Assembly (NCBI RefSeq): GCF_001598435.1
Contig: NZ_BCYY01000002.1
Location: 310,001 to 374,000, forward strand
Reading direction: 5' to 3'
Origin: Sphingomonas pituitosa NBRC 102491
Lineage (GTDB): Bacteria; Pseudomonadota; Alphaproteobacteria; Sphingomonadales; Sphingomonadaceae
Length of the DNA stretch: 64,000 nucleotides
Position numbers and translations under genes: made by a program. The notes below the pieces were generated by a model. That model worked only from the letters and a program-made list of their open reading frames with translations. It was not told where the DNA came from and did no database searches. Below, in pieces: positions 10,516 to 18,552 of this stretch; within the stretch, counting starts at the first letter, position 1, and each line of letters begins with the position of its first letter.

Positions 10516-13455
10516 TCACTCCCGCCCGTACCATTCGTCGCGTCGCATCAACTGGTCATACTCTGCATAGGGCGCATATTCCGGCACCAGCTTCGCGGTG
10601 AACGGCCGGTCGCCGGTCAGCCACTCGCCGGCCGCCGCGGCAAAATGCTCGGCGGCGATCGAAACGAAATCCTCGGCCGGCACCGGTTCGCGCTTCTTCG
10701 GATCGACGGGCGAGTCGACATAGCCGAACCCGCCGCTCTTCGGATTGCGCGCCAGCGACCAATATTCGAAGGCGCGCGCCGCCCCCTCGATCCCCTTGAA
10801 CCCGCCGCGCTCGGCGATCAGCCCGAGCAGACCCAGCTGCAGGCTGAACCCCGCCCGCACCGCCCGCGTGCTCGACGGCTGGCCGGTCTTGTAGTCGACG
10901 ATCGCCAGCGCGCCGCCCTCCAGCCGATCGACGCGATCGAACTTGCCGCGTAGCGTCACGCCCGCGAACTCGATCGAACCGTCCTGCTCCACCGCCAGCA
11001 CCGTGCGGCCCTTCAGGCCCTGTTCGGCCAGTTCTCCGGCGATCCAGTCGATCGCCTCGATCAGCCGCGGCTGCCACAAGGCCCGGATCAACGGGTGGGT
11101 GCGGGTATCGGCCAGCATCGCCTCGGCGCGCGCGCGGAGCAGATCGGGGCGGCAGTCGTCCTCCTCGAACCAGCGCTGCAGCACGTCGTGCACCGCCGTA
11201 CCCCGCCACGCCGCGCTCGGATCCGCGTCGACGGGATCGAGCGGCATCAGCCGCAGCATCCGCCGCGCGTAGAAGGCATAGGGGTCGGCCTTGAGCCGAT
11301 CGACTTCGGTGACCGAGATCACCTTCGGCCGCGCCGCGACCGGCGGCGCGGGCTCCGGCCGCGCGACCGGTACAAAGGCCTCCGGCGCGTCGATCGCCGC
11401 CATCCAGCGGGCAAGGTCGTCGGCGCGCTCCAGACCACCCGACAGCGCCTCCAGCCGCAGCCAGAAGCGCGAGGCGATGGTCGGCGCGCTCGCATCGCGG
11501 CGTGCACGGGTGAGCAGCACCGTACGCGCACCCAGCCCGATGGCGAGATCGTGCGCCGACACGCCGATCCGCCGCTCCAGCCCCGGCAGGCCCAGCTCGG
11601 CGCGGATGCGCGGCGCGAGCCAGGGATCGGGCGCGGGCAGGCCCGGCCACACGCCTTCATTCAGCCCGCCCAGGATCATCAGGTCGGCGCTGTGCAGCCG
11701 CGCCTCGATCAGGCCGAGGATCGCCAGCCGCGGATGCCCGCCCTGCGGCGGCCGCACCGCAACTTCGTCCATCAGCGTACGGAGCATCGGGGCGAGGCTT
11801 TCCGGCTCGGCCAGCGCCGGGCCATGCGCGGCTTCGCGTTCCAGATCGTCGAGCAGCAGTGCGGCGGCACGGCCGTCCTCGCGGCTCCACAGCATGTCAC
11901 CGCCCAGTGCCTGCGCCGCTTCGCGCAGCGCGGCGACCAGCCGGGCGAGCGGCTGCGCGCCGCCCGCGAACACTGCCTCCAGCGGCGCGAGCAGCGGGCG
12001 GGCGATTTCCCACCAGCGCGCGGCGGTGCGGCGGAGCGGCGCTTCCCGGCCGGTCTGGTCGGCGAGATGCGCGTCGATCCCCGCCAGACCCGGTGCCGGA
12101 CGGGGGCCCCGCAGCGCCAGGTCGAGCGCCCGCGCGCCATCCAGCCACGCGGCGCGATCGTTCGGCTGCACCAGCGGATGCTTCAGCAGCGTCAACAGCG
12201 GCATGGGCGCGAAGGCCTGTGCTGCCCCGTCCGCCAGCGCGAGCAGCAGCGTGCCGGGGGGGGTGAGCGACAGCGGCTGACCCGCCGAATCGTCCACCGC
12301 GATGCCCCAGCGCGCGCAATGGGCAGCAACGCGGCGGGCCAGGGCGCGATCGGGCGTGACCAGCGCGGCGGTGCGCGCCGGCGTCTCCAGCGCCTCGCGC
12401 AGCGCCAGTGCAATCGCCTGCGCCTCCTCGGCCGGCGTCGCCAGCTCCAGCGCGCGCACGCCGTCCAGCCGCCGCTCGCCGGCCGGCAGATCGGTCCAGC
12501 GGTGGGTGAGCTCGGGCGGCTGCATCGCCGATGCGATCGCCTTGCTGCGCGCGGGCGGTGCATCGAGTTCGCTGGCGACGCGCCATTGCTGGAACTCGCC
12601 GCGTGCCACGCCCATCCGGTCGAGCAGCAGCTTCAGGTGAAATTGCGGATGCGTCTCCAGGTTGCGCCGTCGGCGCCCGGTGATCGGATCGGGCGCGTGC
12701 GGCCCGAGCGACTCCCATTCGTCGTTGCCCATGGCGGTCGCCAGGGCCGGCAGCACCACCATCCCGTCGGGCAGTCCCGCCACGACGCGGAGCAGCCGCG
12801 CGATCGCCGGCGCCGCCGTGGTGATGCCCGCTGCGCAGACGAAACCGGCGGGCGCCGTGCCCTTCCACCGCGTCGAGACCCGGTCGAGCAGGCGTCGCCG
12901 CCGCTCGGGCAAATCCACCCGCCCCAGCGCCGCCAGTTCGGCAGGCCAGCGGGTCAGGACGATCTCGAACAGCGCCAGCGAGCGCTCCCAATGCGCCGAT
13001 AGCTCGGGGGCCAGCTCCAGTTCCTTCAGCCGCCGAGGCGAGACTTCCTCGACCAGCAGCTGATCCAGCGTCGTGCCCAGGTCGCCGGCCAGCCGCACGG
13101 CCTCCGCCGCGTTCAGCCGGCCATCATGCCCCTGGAGCAGTCGGGCGAGCACCATGCGGCGCTGCAGCGGATCGACGGCGGGGGGCACCGGTTCGGCATC
13201 GTCGACCGTCTCGAACACCGCTTCATCGAGCTCGGGATCGCCGATCGCGACCAGTCGGGGCAACAGCAGGCCGCCACCGCTTTCGCGGACAAAAGCGTCC
13301 TGCATCGCCCGCTTGGCGCGGTTGTTCGGCAGCAGCACCACGCCGCGCGCCAGCCGCAGCGGGTCCGCGCCGAAGCGCCGGATCAGGCCGATCGCCAGCG
13401 CATCGGCAAAGGCGCGATGCGGCGGGATGGTGTAGAGGTGCAGGGCGTGCGACAT
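10516..13455 (-). CDS. addB: Double-strand break repair protein AddB
   Basis: The 979-aa product is the second AddAB subunit. The N-terminus (MSHALHLYTIPPHRAFADAL) and VVLLPNNRAKRAMQDAF are typical of alphaproteobacterial AddB, which has an inactive helicase-like fold that reads recombination-hotspot sequence. The C-terminal PD-(D/E)XK nuclease domain is shown by RGKFDRVDRLEGG followed by LAIVDYKTGQPS. The frame is open further upstream, but the ATG at 13455 matches the family start and avoids a long arginine-rich extension. It precedes addA by four bases and follows murU after about 80 bases. Confidence 0.95.
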   Translation of the reverse strand: MSHALHLYTIPPHRAFADALAIGLIRRFGADPLRLARGVVLLPNNRAKRAMQDAFVRESGGGLLLPRLVAIGDPELDEAVFETVDDAEPVPPAVDPLQRRMVLARLLQGHDGRLNAAEAVRLAGDLGTTLDQLLVEEVSPRRLKELELAPELSAHWERSLALFEIVLTRWPAELAALGRVDLPERRRRLLDRVSTRWKGTAPAGFVCAAGITTAAPAIARLLRVVAGLPDGMVVLPALATAMGNDEWESLGPHAPDPITGRRRRNLETHPQFHLKLLLDRMGVARGEFQQWRVASELDAPPARSKAIASAMQPPELTHRWTDLPAGERRLDGVRALELATPAEEAQAIALALREALETPARTAALVTPDRALARRVAAHCARWGIAVDDSAGQPLSLTPPGTLLLALADGAAQAFAPMPLLTLLKHPLVQPNDRAAWLDGARALDLALRGPRPAPGLAGIDAHLADQTGREAPLRRTAARWWEIARPLLAPLEAVFAGGAQPLARLVAALREAAQALGGDMLWSREDGRAAALLLDDLEREAAHGPALAEPESLAPMLRTLMDEVAVRPPQGGHPRLAILGLIEARLHSADLMILGGLNEGVWPGLPAPDPWLAPRIRAELGLPGLERRIGVSAHDLAIGLGARTVLLTRARRDASAPTIASRFWLRLEALSGGLERADDLARWMAAIDAPEAFVPVARPEPAPPVAARPKVISVTEVDRLKADPYAFYARRMLRLMPLDPVDADPSAAWRGTAVHDVLQRWFEEDDCRPDLLRARAEAMLADTRTHPLIRALWQPRLIEAIDWIAGELAEQGLKGRTVLAVEQDGSIEFAGVTLRGKFDRVDRLEGGALAIVDYKTGQPSSTRAVRAGFSLQLGLLGLIAERGGFKGIEGAARAFEYWSLARNPKSGGFGYVDSPVDPKKREPVPAEDFVSIAAEHFAAAAGEWLTGDRPFTAKLVPEYAPYAEYDQLMRRDEWYGRE

Positions 13456-13534
13456 GCGGCTCGGCAAAAGGGAACGGAGCGCGAACCTTAGCGCCCTCCG
13501 CCCCCAACGCAACCGGCGGCGGCCGCGCCGCCGA

Positions 13535-14287
13535 TCAAAGCTCGGCCAGCGCCACTTCCGTCTCGCGGATCGCCTTGGGCGAGCCGACGTCGAACCACAG
13601 CCCCTGGTGCACCGCACCCCACAGGCGCCCGGCTTCCATCGCGCGGTTCCAGAACAGGTTGGTCGAGAACGGCCCCTCCGGCCAGTCGCGGATCACGCGC
13701 GGCGAGAGGATCTGGACGCCGGTGTACACGAAGGGCGCCAGCCGGCCGGGCTTGCGTCGTTCGGTGATCCGCCCGAAGGCGTCGAGCCGGAAGTCGCCCT
13801 GCCCGCGATGGCAGGTCGCGCGCGCGAGCGGCACCAGCAGCAGCAGCGCGTCCATCCTGGCATCGTCCCACTGCGCCGCGAGCAGCCGGATCGCGTCGCT
13901 GGGGCCATCCACCCACAGATTGTCGCTATTGACGCAGAGGAATGGCTCGTCGCCCAGCATGTCGCGTGCCTGGACGAGGCCGCCGCCGGTTTCCAGCAGC
14001 TGCCTGCGCTCGTCGGAGATCAGCAGCTCCATGCCCTTCACCCGCGCGCGCAGATGCGCCTCGAGCTGGTCGGCGAGGTAATGGACGTTGACCACCGCGC
14101 GCTCGACACCCGCGGCGCTCAGGCGATCGAAGACATGGTCGATCAGCGGCTTTCCGGCCACGTCGATCAATGGCTTGGGCCGGGTGACGGTGAGCGGACG
14201 CATCCGCTTGCCGAGGCCGGCCGCCATCACCATTGCGGTCCTGGGCGCAGGCGCGAGCGGCTGCGGGCGGAGCGAGTAGATCGTCAC
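13535..14287 (-). CDS. murU: N-acetylmuramate-1-phosphate uridylyltransferase-type nucleotidyltransferase (MurU)
   Basis: A 250-aa sugar-nucleotidyltransferase with the nucleotide-binding signature MVMAAGLGKRMRPLT near residue 20, the metal-binding CVNSDNLW and the substrate segment FVYTGVQILSPR. In the cell-wall recycling route described for Pseudomonas putida and Caulobacter, AmgK makes MurNAc-1-phosphate and MurU converts it to UDP-MurNAc, bypassing the fosfomycin target. The assignment rests on the nucleotidyltransferase motifs plus coupling to an AmgK-like kinase. The GTG at 14287 overlaps the amgK stop (GTGA), a standard coupled start. Confidence 0.85.
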   Translation of the reverse strand: MTIYSLRPQPLAPAPRTAMVMAAGLGKRMRPLTVTRPKPLIDVAGKPLIDHVFDRLSAAGVERAVVNVHYLADQLEAHLRARVKGMELLISDERRQLLETGGGLVQARDMLGDEPFLCVNSDNLWVDGPSDAIRLLAAQWDDARMDALLLLVPLARATCHRGQGDFRLDAFGRITERRKPGRLAPFVYTGVQILSPRVIRDWPEGPFSTNLFWNRAMEAGRLWGAVHQGLWFDVGSPKAIRETEVALAEL

Positions 14288-15255
14288 GCCGCCACCTGCA
14301 TCGGATCGCCGCGCTTCTCGGCCGGCACGTTGGCGGCGAACCATTCCGCCACCGGCATCAGCGCCGGATGGGCGAGGTCGCGCTCCAGATAGGCCCATAC
14401 GCGCGGGCAGAGCGAGGGGTAGCGCGGCTTGCCGTCGCGCTTCCACAGCCGGGTGAAGATGCCGAGGATCTTGGCGTTCCGCTGCGCGCCGAGCACGTGG
14501 TAGGCGACATCGAACGCCTCCCCCTCGCTGGTCGCCGCACGGTAGCGCTCCAGCATCGCCGTCTCGGTCGCCTCCGGCACGTCGCGCCGCGCATCCTGGA
14601 GCAGCGAGACGAGGTCGTAGGCGGGATGGCCGGCGAGCGCGTCCTGGAAGTCCAGCAGTCCCAAGCCGTCGCCACCTTCGATCAGCATCAGATTCTCGGC
14701 ATGGTAATCGCGCAGCACCGTGACGGGGCGATGACCCTCCAGCAGCGGCGCAAGCGCGGCATCCCAGGCATCGCGATACCCCGCGGCATCGACTTCGAGG
14801 CCGACGGCGGGGCAATACCATTCGACGAACAGCGCCGCCTCGCGCTGGTAGACGGCAAGGTCATAGGGCGCTTCGACGCCCGCGTCCTTTTGGTGCAGCC
14901 GAACCAGCAGGTCGACGGCCGAGCCATAGAGACCCAGTTCGCGCACGGGTTCGGCATCCACCGTCTCGCGCAGCCGCACGTCGCCGAAATCCTCGAGCAG
15001 CACCAGTCCCTGCGACAGATCCTCGTGCAGGATCGCGGGCGCGGCGAAACCCTGGTCGGTCAGCCAGCGCGCCACCGCCAGGAACGGCCGCGGATCCTCA
15101 TGCGGCGGCGGCGCGTCCATCAGGATCGCGCTGCGGCCGCCATCGACCACACGGAAGTAGCGACGGAAGGAGGCATCGCCGGCGACGGGCAGGATCGCTG
15201 CCCCTTCCCAACCGGCGGATACGAGAAATGCGGGCGCCGCGGGCGGCGGAGTCAT
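14284..15255 (-). CDS. amgK: Anomeric sugar kinase AmgK-like phosphotransferase
   Basis: The 323-aa product is an aminoglycoside-phosphotransferase-fold kinase. Motifs are GDASFRRYFRV near residue 25, the catalytic loop VLRDYHAENLML and the metal-binding LLDFQDALAGHPAYDL. AmgK phosphorylates MurNAc and GlcNAc at the anomeric position for peptidoglycan recycling. It overlaps tsaE by ATGA at its start and murU by GTGA at its end, so three genes are translationally linked. In other alphaproteobacteria this gene is often annotated only as 'phosphotransferase'; the murU neighbour supports AmgK. Confidence 0.86.
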   Translation of the reverse strand: MTPPPAAPAFLVSAGWEGAAILPVAGDASFRRYFRVVDGGRSAILMDAPPPHEDPRPFLAVARWLTDQGFAAPAILHEDLSQGLVLLEDFGDVRLRETVDAEPVRELGLYGSAVDLLVRLHQKDAGVEAPYDLAVYQREAALFVEWYCPAVGLEVDAAGYRDAWDAALAPLLEGHRPVTVLRDYHAENLMLIEGGDGLGLLDFQDALAGHPAYDLVSLLQDARRDVPEATETAMLERYRAATSEGEAFDVAYHVLGAQRNAKILGIFTRLWKRDGKPRYPSLCPRVWAYLERDLAHPALMPVAEWFAANVPAEKRGDPMQVAA

Positions 15256-15710
15256 GTCAACGGCCATCGGCTTTCCCATGCCGAGGGCACGCGCGCTGTC
15301 AAGCTGCGGGTGCCGTCCGCGGCGACCGCCAGGGTCAGCCACAAGGCGTCGTGCCACGCTGCCGCGCCCAGCCGCTCCGGCCACTCGACCAGCAGCAGCG
15401 CGTCATAGCGCGCATCGTCGAGGCCCAGTTCCTCGGCTTCGTCCGGGTCCTCGATCCGATAGAGATCGACATGGAGCACCGGCAGCCGCACTTCCGGCGG
15501 ATCATAGGGCTGGACGATCGCGAAGCTCGGCGACGGCGCCTCCCCTTCCAGCCCCAGCGCGGCAAGCAGCCCGCGCGCGATGCTGGTCTTGCCCGCGCCG
15601 AGCGGGCCGGACAGCGCGATCACGTCGCCGGGACCGGCCACGGCCGCCAACTTCGCGCCCAGCGCCAGCGCCTCGTCCAGAGAGCGTAGCAGGATGGTTT
15701 CGGCAGTCAT
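15252..15710 (-). CDS. tsaE: tRNA threonylcarbamoyladenosine biosynthesis ATPase TsaE
   Basis: TsaE is the small P-loop ATPase that drives the TsaBD complex making t6A37 on ANN-decoding tRNAs. The 152-aa product shows the Walker A ALSGPLGAGKTSIARGLL, SPSFAIVQPY, VLHVDLYRI and LLLVEWPERLG, all standard for the family. The ATG at 15710 is preferred to a GTG five codons earlier; neither has a strong Shine-Dalgarno. It is followed by amgK with an ATGA overlap and separated from divL by a REP-like repeat. Confidence 0.95.
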   Translation of the reverse strand: MTAETILLRSLDEALALGAKLAAVAGPGDVIALSGPLGAGKTSIARGLLAALGLEGEAPSPSFAIVQPYDPPEVRLPVLHVDLYRIEDPDEAEELGLDDARYDALLLVEWPERLGAAAWHDALWLTLAVAADGTRSLTARVPSAWESRWPLT

Positions 15711-15741
15711 GGGTTGGCGATGCACTTGTTCCAGAACACGC

Positions 15742-15838
15742 CGTCATCCCCGCGAAGGCGGGGATCCATTGGCGCTGATGCCGCGGTTCTTTCCCCAACC
15801 GCACGGGCGAATGGATCCCCGCCTTCGCTGGGATGACG
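15742..15838. repeat. REP-like inverted repeat, copy 2
   Basis: It begins CGTCATCCCCGCGAAGGCGG and ends CCCGCCTTCGCTGGGATGACG-like, the same paired inverted arms as the copies at 339-434 and 39167-39263 but with a different spacer. It sits between divL and tsaE. Confidence 0.8.
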
Positions 15839-15885
15839 TTGGATGCGGGGGGAGCGCCGTATCCAGACGGGCGTCGTGCTGCCAC

Positions 15886-18225
15886 TCATCCGCGCGGCAA
15901 CTCCACCGTGACGAGCGTCCCCTGCCCCGGTTCGGAGATCAGCTCGATCCGCCCGCCATGCGCCTCGACGAACTGCTTGGCGAGCGGCAGCCCCAGGCCC
16001 AGCGCGCGATCGCCGCCGCGCGAGGTGCCGACCTGCGCGAACCGGTCGAACGCCCGCGCCACCGCCTCGGGCGGCATGCCCGGCCCGTCGTCGCTCACGA
16101 TCACCCGCGCCACCCGCGCATTGCCGTCGAGGTGGAGCAGCACGCGCCCGCCCTCCGGCGTGTGCGACACGGCATGGCGCAGCAGATGCTCCACCGTCTG
16201 GCGGATGCGGCGGGCATCGCCCTGCACCACGCCGGCGGTGCCGGCATCCTCGATCACCAGTTCGATCGCCTTGCCCTTGGCGAGCGGCGCGATCACGTCT
16301 GCCGCACTGGTCGCGGCGAGTTCGACATCGACCGTCTCGCGCTCGATCGGCTGGCCCTCGCTCTGGGTGAGGTCGAGCACATCGTCGATCAGCCCGCCGA
16401 GCCGGTCGACCGACATCAGGATGGCTTCGACATATTCCTTGCCGTCGGCGCTCAGCTTGCCGGCGAACCCGCCCTGCAGCATCTCGCCGAAGCCCTTGAT
16501 CGAGGTGAGCGGCGTGCGCAGCTCGTAGCTCATATTGGCGACGAAGGCGGTGCGGACGCGGTCCGCCGCCTCCAGCGCCTCGTTGCGGTCGCGCAGCGCC
16601 CGCTCCACCCGCTGGCGATCGGTGGTGTCGAGCATCGTCACCAGCGCATTGCCGTCCGGCAGCGGCACCGCGGCGATATCGAAATGCCGACCATTGGCGA
16701 AGGTGATGCTCGATCCGCGCTGCTGGCGGTCCTTGGCGGCGAGCCGGATCAGGTCGCCGATGATCTCGGCGCGCGCCGGGTTAACCAGCTTGCCCCCCGC
16801 CGACTTGACGATCGTGGCGATCTGCGGATGCCCGTCGAGGAAGCCGTCCTCGAAGCCCCAGACCTGGCGGAACTTGCGGTTCCACAGTTGCAGCCGCCCC
16901 TTGCCGAACACGGCCACCGCCTCGGCCAGGCTGTCGAGCGTGGCGGTGCGCACCTGCTGCATCTCGCCATGTTCGCGCTGCAGCTCCAGCTGCTGCGTCT
17001 GGTCCTCGAAGATCAGCAGCAGCCCGCCTTCGGGCAGCGGCTGGGCGACGACGCGGAGATGGGTGGTGCCGATGCTCCAGCTTTCCTCCACCGCTTCCGG
17101 CGCGGTGAACCATTCGCGGCGCTCGGCCTTCCAATGGGGGAAGTCGCGCACGTCGGGCAGCTTGCGCGCCTCGCGCATCCGCTCCAGCACGCGGTCGAAT
17201 TCGGGCCGATCCGCCAGCCACTCGTTCTTCATCGCGAACAGGCGGCGGAACGGCTGGTTGCAGAACACCAGGCTGCGATCCGATCCGAACTGGGCGACGC
17301 CGGCGGACATGCGGTCGAGCATCGCCCGCTGCGCCTCGCCGAAGCGCTTGAGGCCGCCGCGGGCGCGCTCCAGCTCCTCGATGTCGACCGCGAAGCCGGC
17401 GATGCCGCCGGTCGGCAGCGGCACGTCGTGGAGGCGGAGCATGCGCCGGGCGCCAGCAATGGTGGCGGGCATCGCCGCCGATTGCGGTTCCTGCGTGTCG
17501 CGGGCGATCGCGGCGTTGGCGAGCGGCCCGCCCAGCCCGGCCCCGTCGACCAGTTCCACCCCGCGCGACACCACGTCCTCCGCATCGCGGCCTTCGACCG
17601 CGCGGACATAGGCGGTGTTGACCATCAGCAGCCGCAGGTCGGGGCCGCGATACCACATCGGCATCGGCGCTGCCTCGATCAGGGCCGTCAGCGCGTCAAA
17701 GGCGGCGCGCAGCCGATCGGCCTCGCGCTCGAGCGCCCCCACTTCCGCCTGGCTGTCGGTCGCGTCGAGCACCCAGATCAGCACGCTGCCCGGCGTCTCC
17801 ACCGCTTCGGAGGCGCGCTCGCCCAGCACCAGCAGCATCCGCTCCGAGCCGCGCACCGGCAGCGAGAGCCGGAAGGACTGGCCGGCACGCTGCGCCGCCT
17901 CCACCTGCTCGCCGAGCAGCGCGACATCCTCCGGATCGAGGCCGGAGTCCTTCTGGGAAAGGCGGGAGAGCGATTCGGCAGGCCCGTCCAGACCGAGCCA
18001 GGCGGCGAGGCGGGGCGACATCTCGACCCGCCCGTCGGCGCGGACCAGCATCGGCAGCGCCGGCGAGGTTCGCGAAAAGCGCAGGAGGCGCCGGTTCTGC
18101 TCATAGGCAGTCCGGGCGGCGGCACGCGCGGCCAGGCCGGCATAGAGCGCCCAGATCGCGGCGATGAGCACGAAGGCGAGCACCGCGCCGACAATGGCCG
18201 CGCCACTCTGCGAGAGAACGATCAT
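15886..18225 (-). CDS. divL: DivL-like PAS sensor pseudokinase with tyrosine in the H-box
   Basis: The 779-aa protein has one N-terminal transmembrane helix (residues ~8-28), a long region with several PAS-like segments (for example TALIEAAPMPMWYR and DRMSAGVAQFGSDRSLVFCN), then dimerisation and ATPase domains. The H-box reads VANMSYELRTPL: tyrosine (codon 16525-16527, residue 567) replaces the phospho-accepting histidine, the hallmark of Caulobacter DivL. The N-box also deviates: HLLRHAVSHTP has His where the Mg-binding Asn belongs; the G1 loop DDGPGMP is intact. DivL regulates the hybrid kinase CckA and hence CtrA. Its position upstream of tsaE also matches divL in other alphaproteobacteria. 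The start at 18225 places the membrane helix at the N-terminus; the frame is open to 18393. Confidence 0.88.
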   Translation of the reverse strand: MIVLSQSGAAIVGAVLAFVLIAAIWALYAGLAARAAARTAYEQNRRLLRFSRTSPALPMLVRADGRVEMSPRLAAWLGLDGPAESLSRLSQKDSGLDPEDVALLGEQVEAAQRAGQSFRLSLPVRGSERMLLVLGERASEAVETPGSVLIWVLDATDSQAEVGALEREADRLRAAFDALTALIEAAPMPMWYRGPDLRLLMVNTAYVRAVEGRDAEDVVSRGVELVDGAGLGGPLANAAIARDTQEPQSAAMPATIAGARRMLRLHDVPLPTGGIAGFAVDIEELERARGGLKRFGEAQRAMLDRMSAGVAQFGSDRSLVFCNQPFRRLFAMKNEWLADRPEFDRVLERMREARKLPDVRDFPHWKAERREWFTAPEAVEESWSIGTTHLRVVAQPLPEGGLLLIFEDQTQQLELQREHGEMQQVRTATLDSLAEAVAVFGKGRLQLWNRKFRQVWGFEDGFLDGHPQIATIVKSAGGKLVNPARAEIIGDLIRLAAKDRQQRGSSITFANGRHFDIAAVPLPDGNALVTMLDTTDRQRVERALRDRNEALEAADRVRTAFVANMSYELRTPLTSIKGFGEMLQGGFAGKLSADGKEYVEAILMSVDRLGGLIDDVLDLTQSEGQPIERETVDVELAATSAADVIAPLAKGKAIELVIEDAGTAGVVQGDARRIRQTVEHLLRHAVSHTPEGGRVLLHLDGNARVARVIVSDDGPGMPPEAVARAFDRFAQVGTSRGGDRALGLGLPLAKQFVEAHGGRIELISEPGQGTLVTVELPRG

Positions 18226-18552
18226 CGGAAGTTGCCCAAGCCTGCCACGCTCCGTCCTTAAGCCAATGCGGCCTGCCGCGAAAAGCATTTTGGGAGGCAT
18301 CCCGTTCAGAGCCCCTCCCGAAGATCCAAATCCATCCCGGACACGCTCAAGACATTTTACAGAAAGATTCATCGAAAACCGGCAATAATTCACAATTTAG
18401 AAGTTGTTGCGATTTTGCTACACAGATTTGGAGAATGACATGAATGCCTAACAAGCCGTAGCGCACGACATCTTCAGACCTTACTCCGCTGCGGCGCAAG
18501 CCAGCGCAGCGCCGCTGGCTCAAGTATTTTCAGTACGAGTAGGACGTTTTCC
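18226..18552. promoter_or_regulatory. Divergent intergenic region divL / TonB receptor
   Basis: This 327-base stretch contains no convincing gene. It is clearly more AT-rich than its surroundings between about 18340 and 18440, as expected for promoters of the two divergent genes. I could not identify a -35/-10 pair with correct spacing or a palindromic operator. Confidence 0.5.

Noticed and set aside
15580..18261. An 893-codon plus-strand frame
   Set aside because: Antisense to divL and spans its neighbours and the repeat; no RBS and no recognisable motif.
18404..18436. TTGTTG as a -35 box with GAGAAT as -10
   Set aside because: The spacing is about 21 bases, too long for a sigma-70 promoter.
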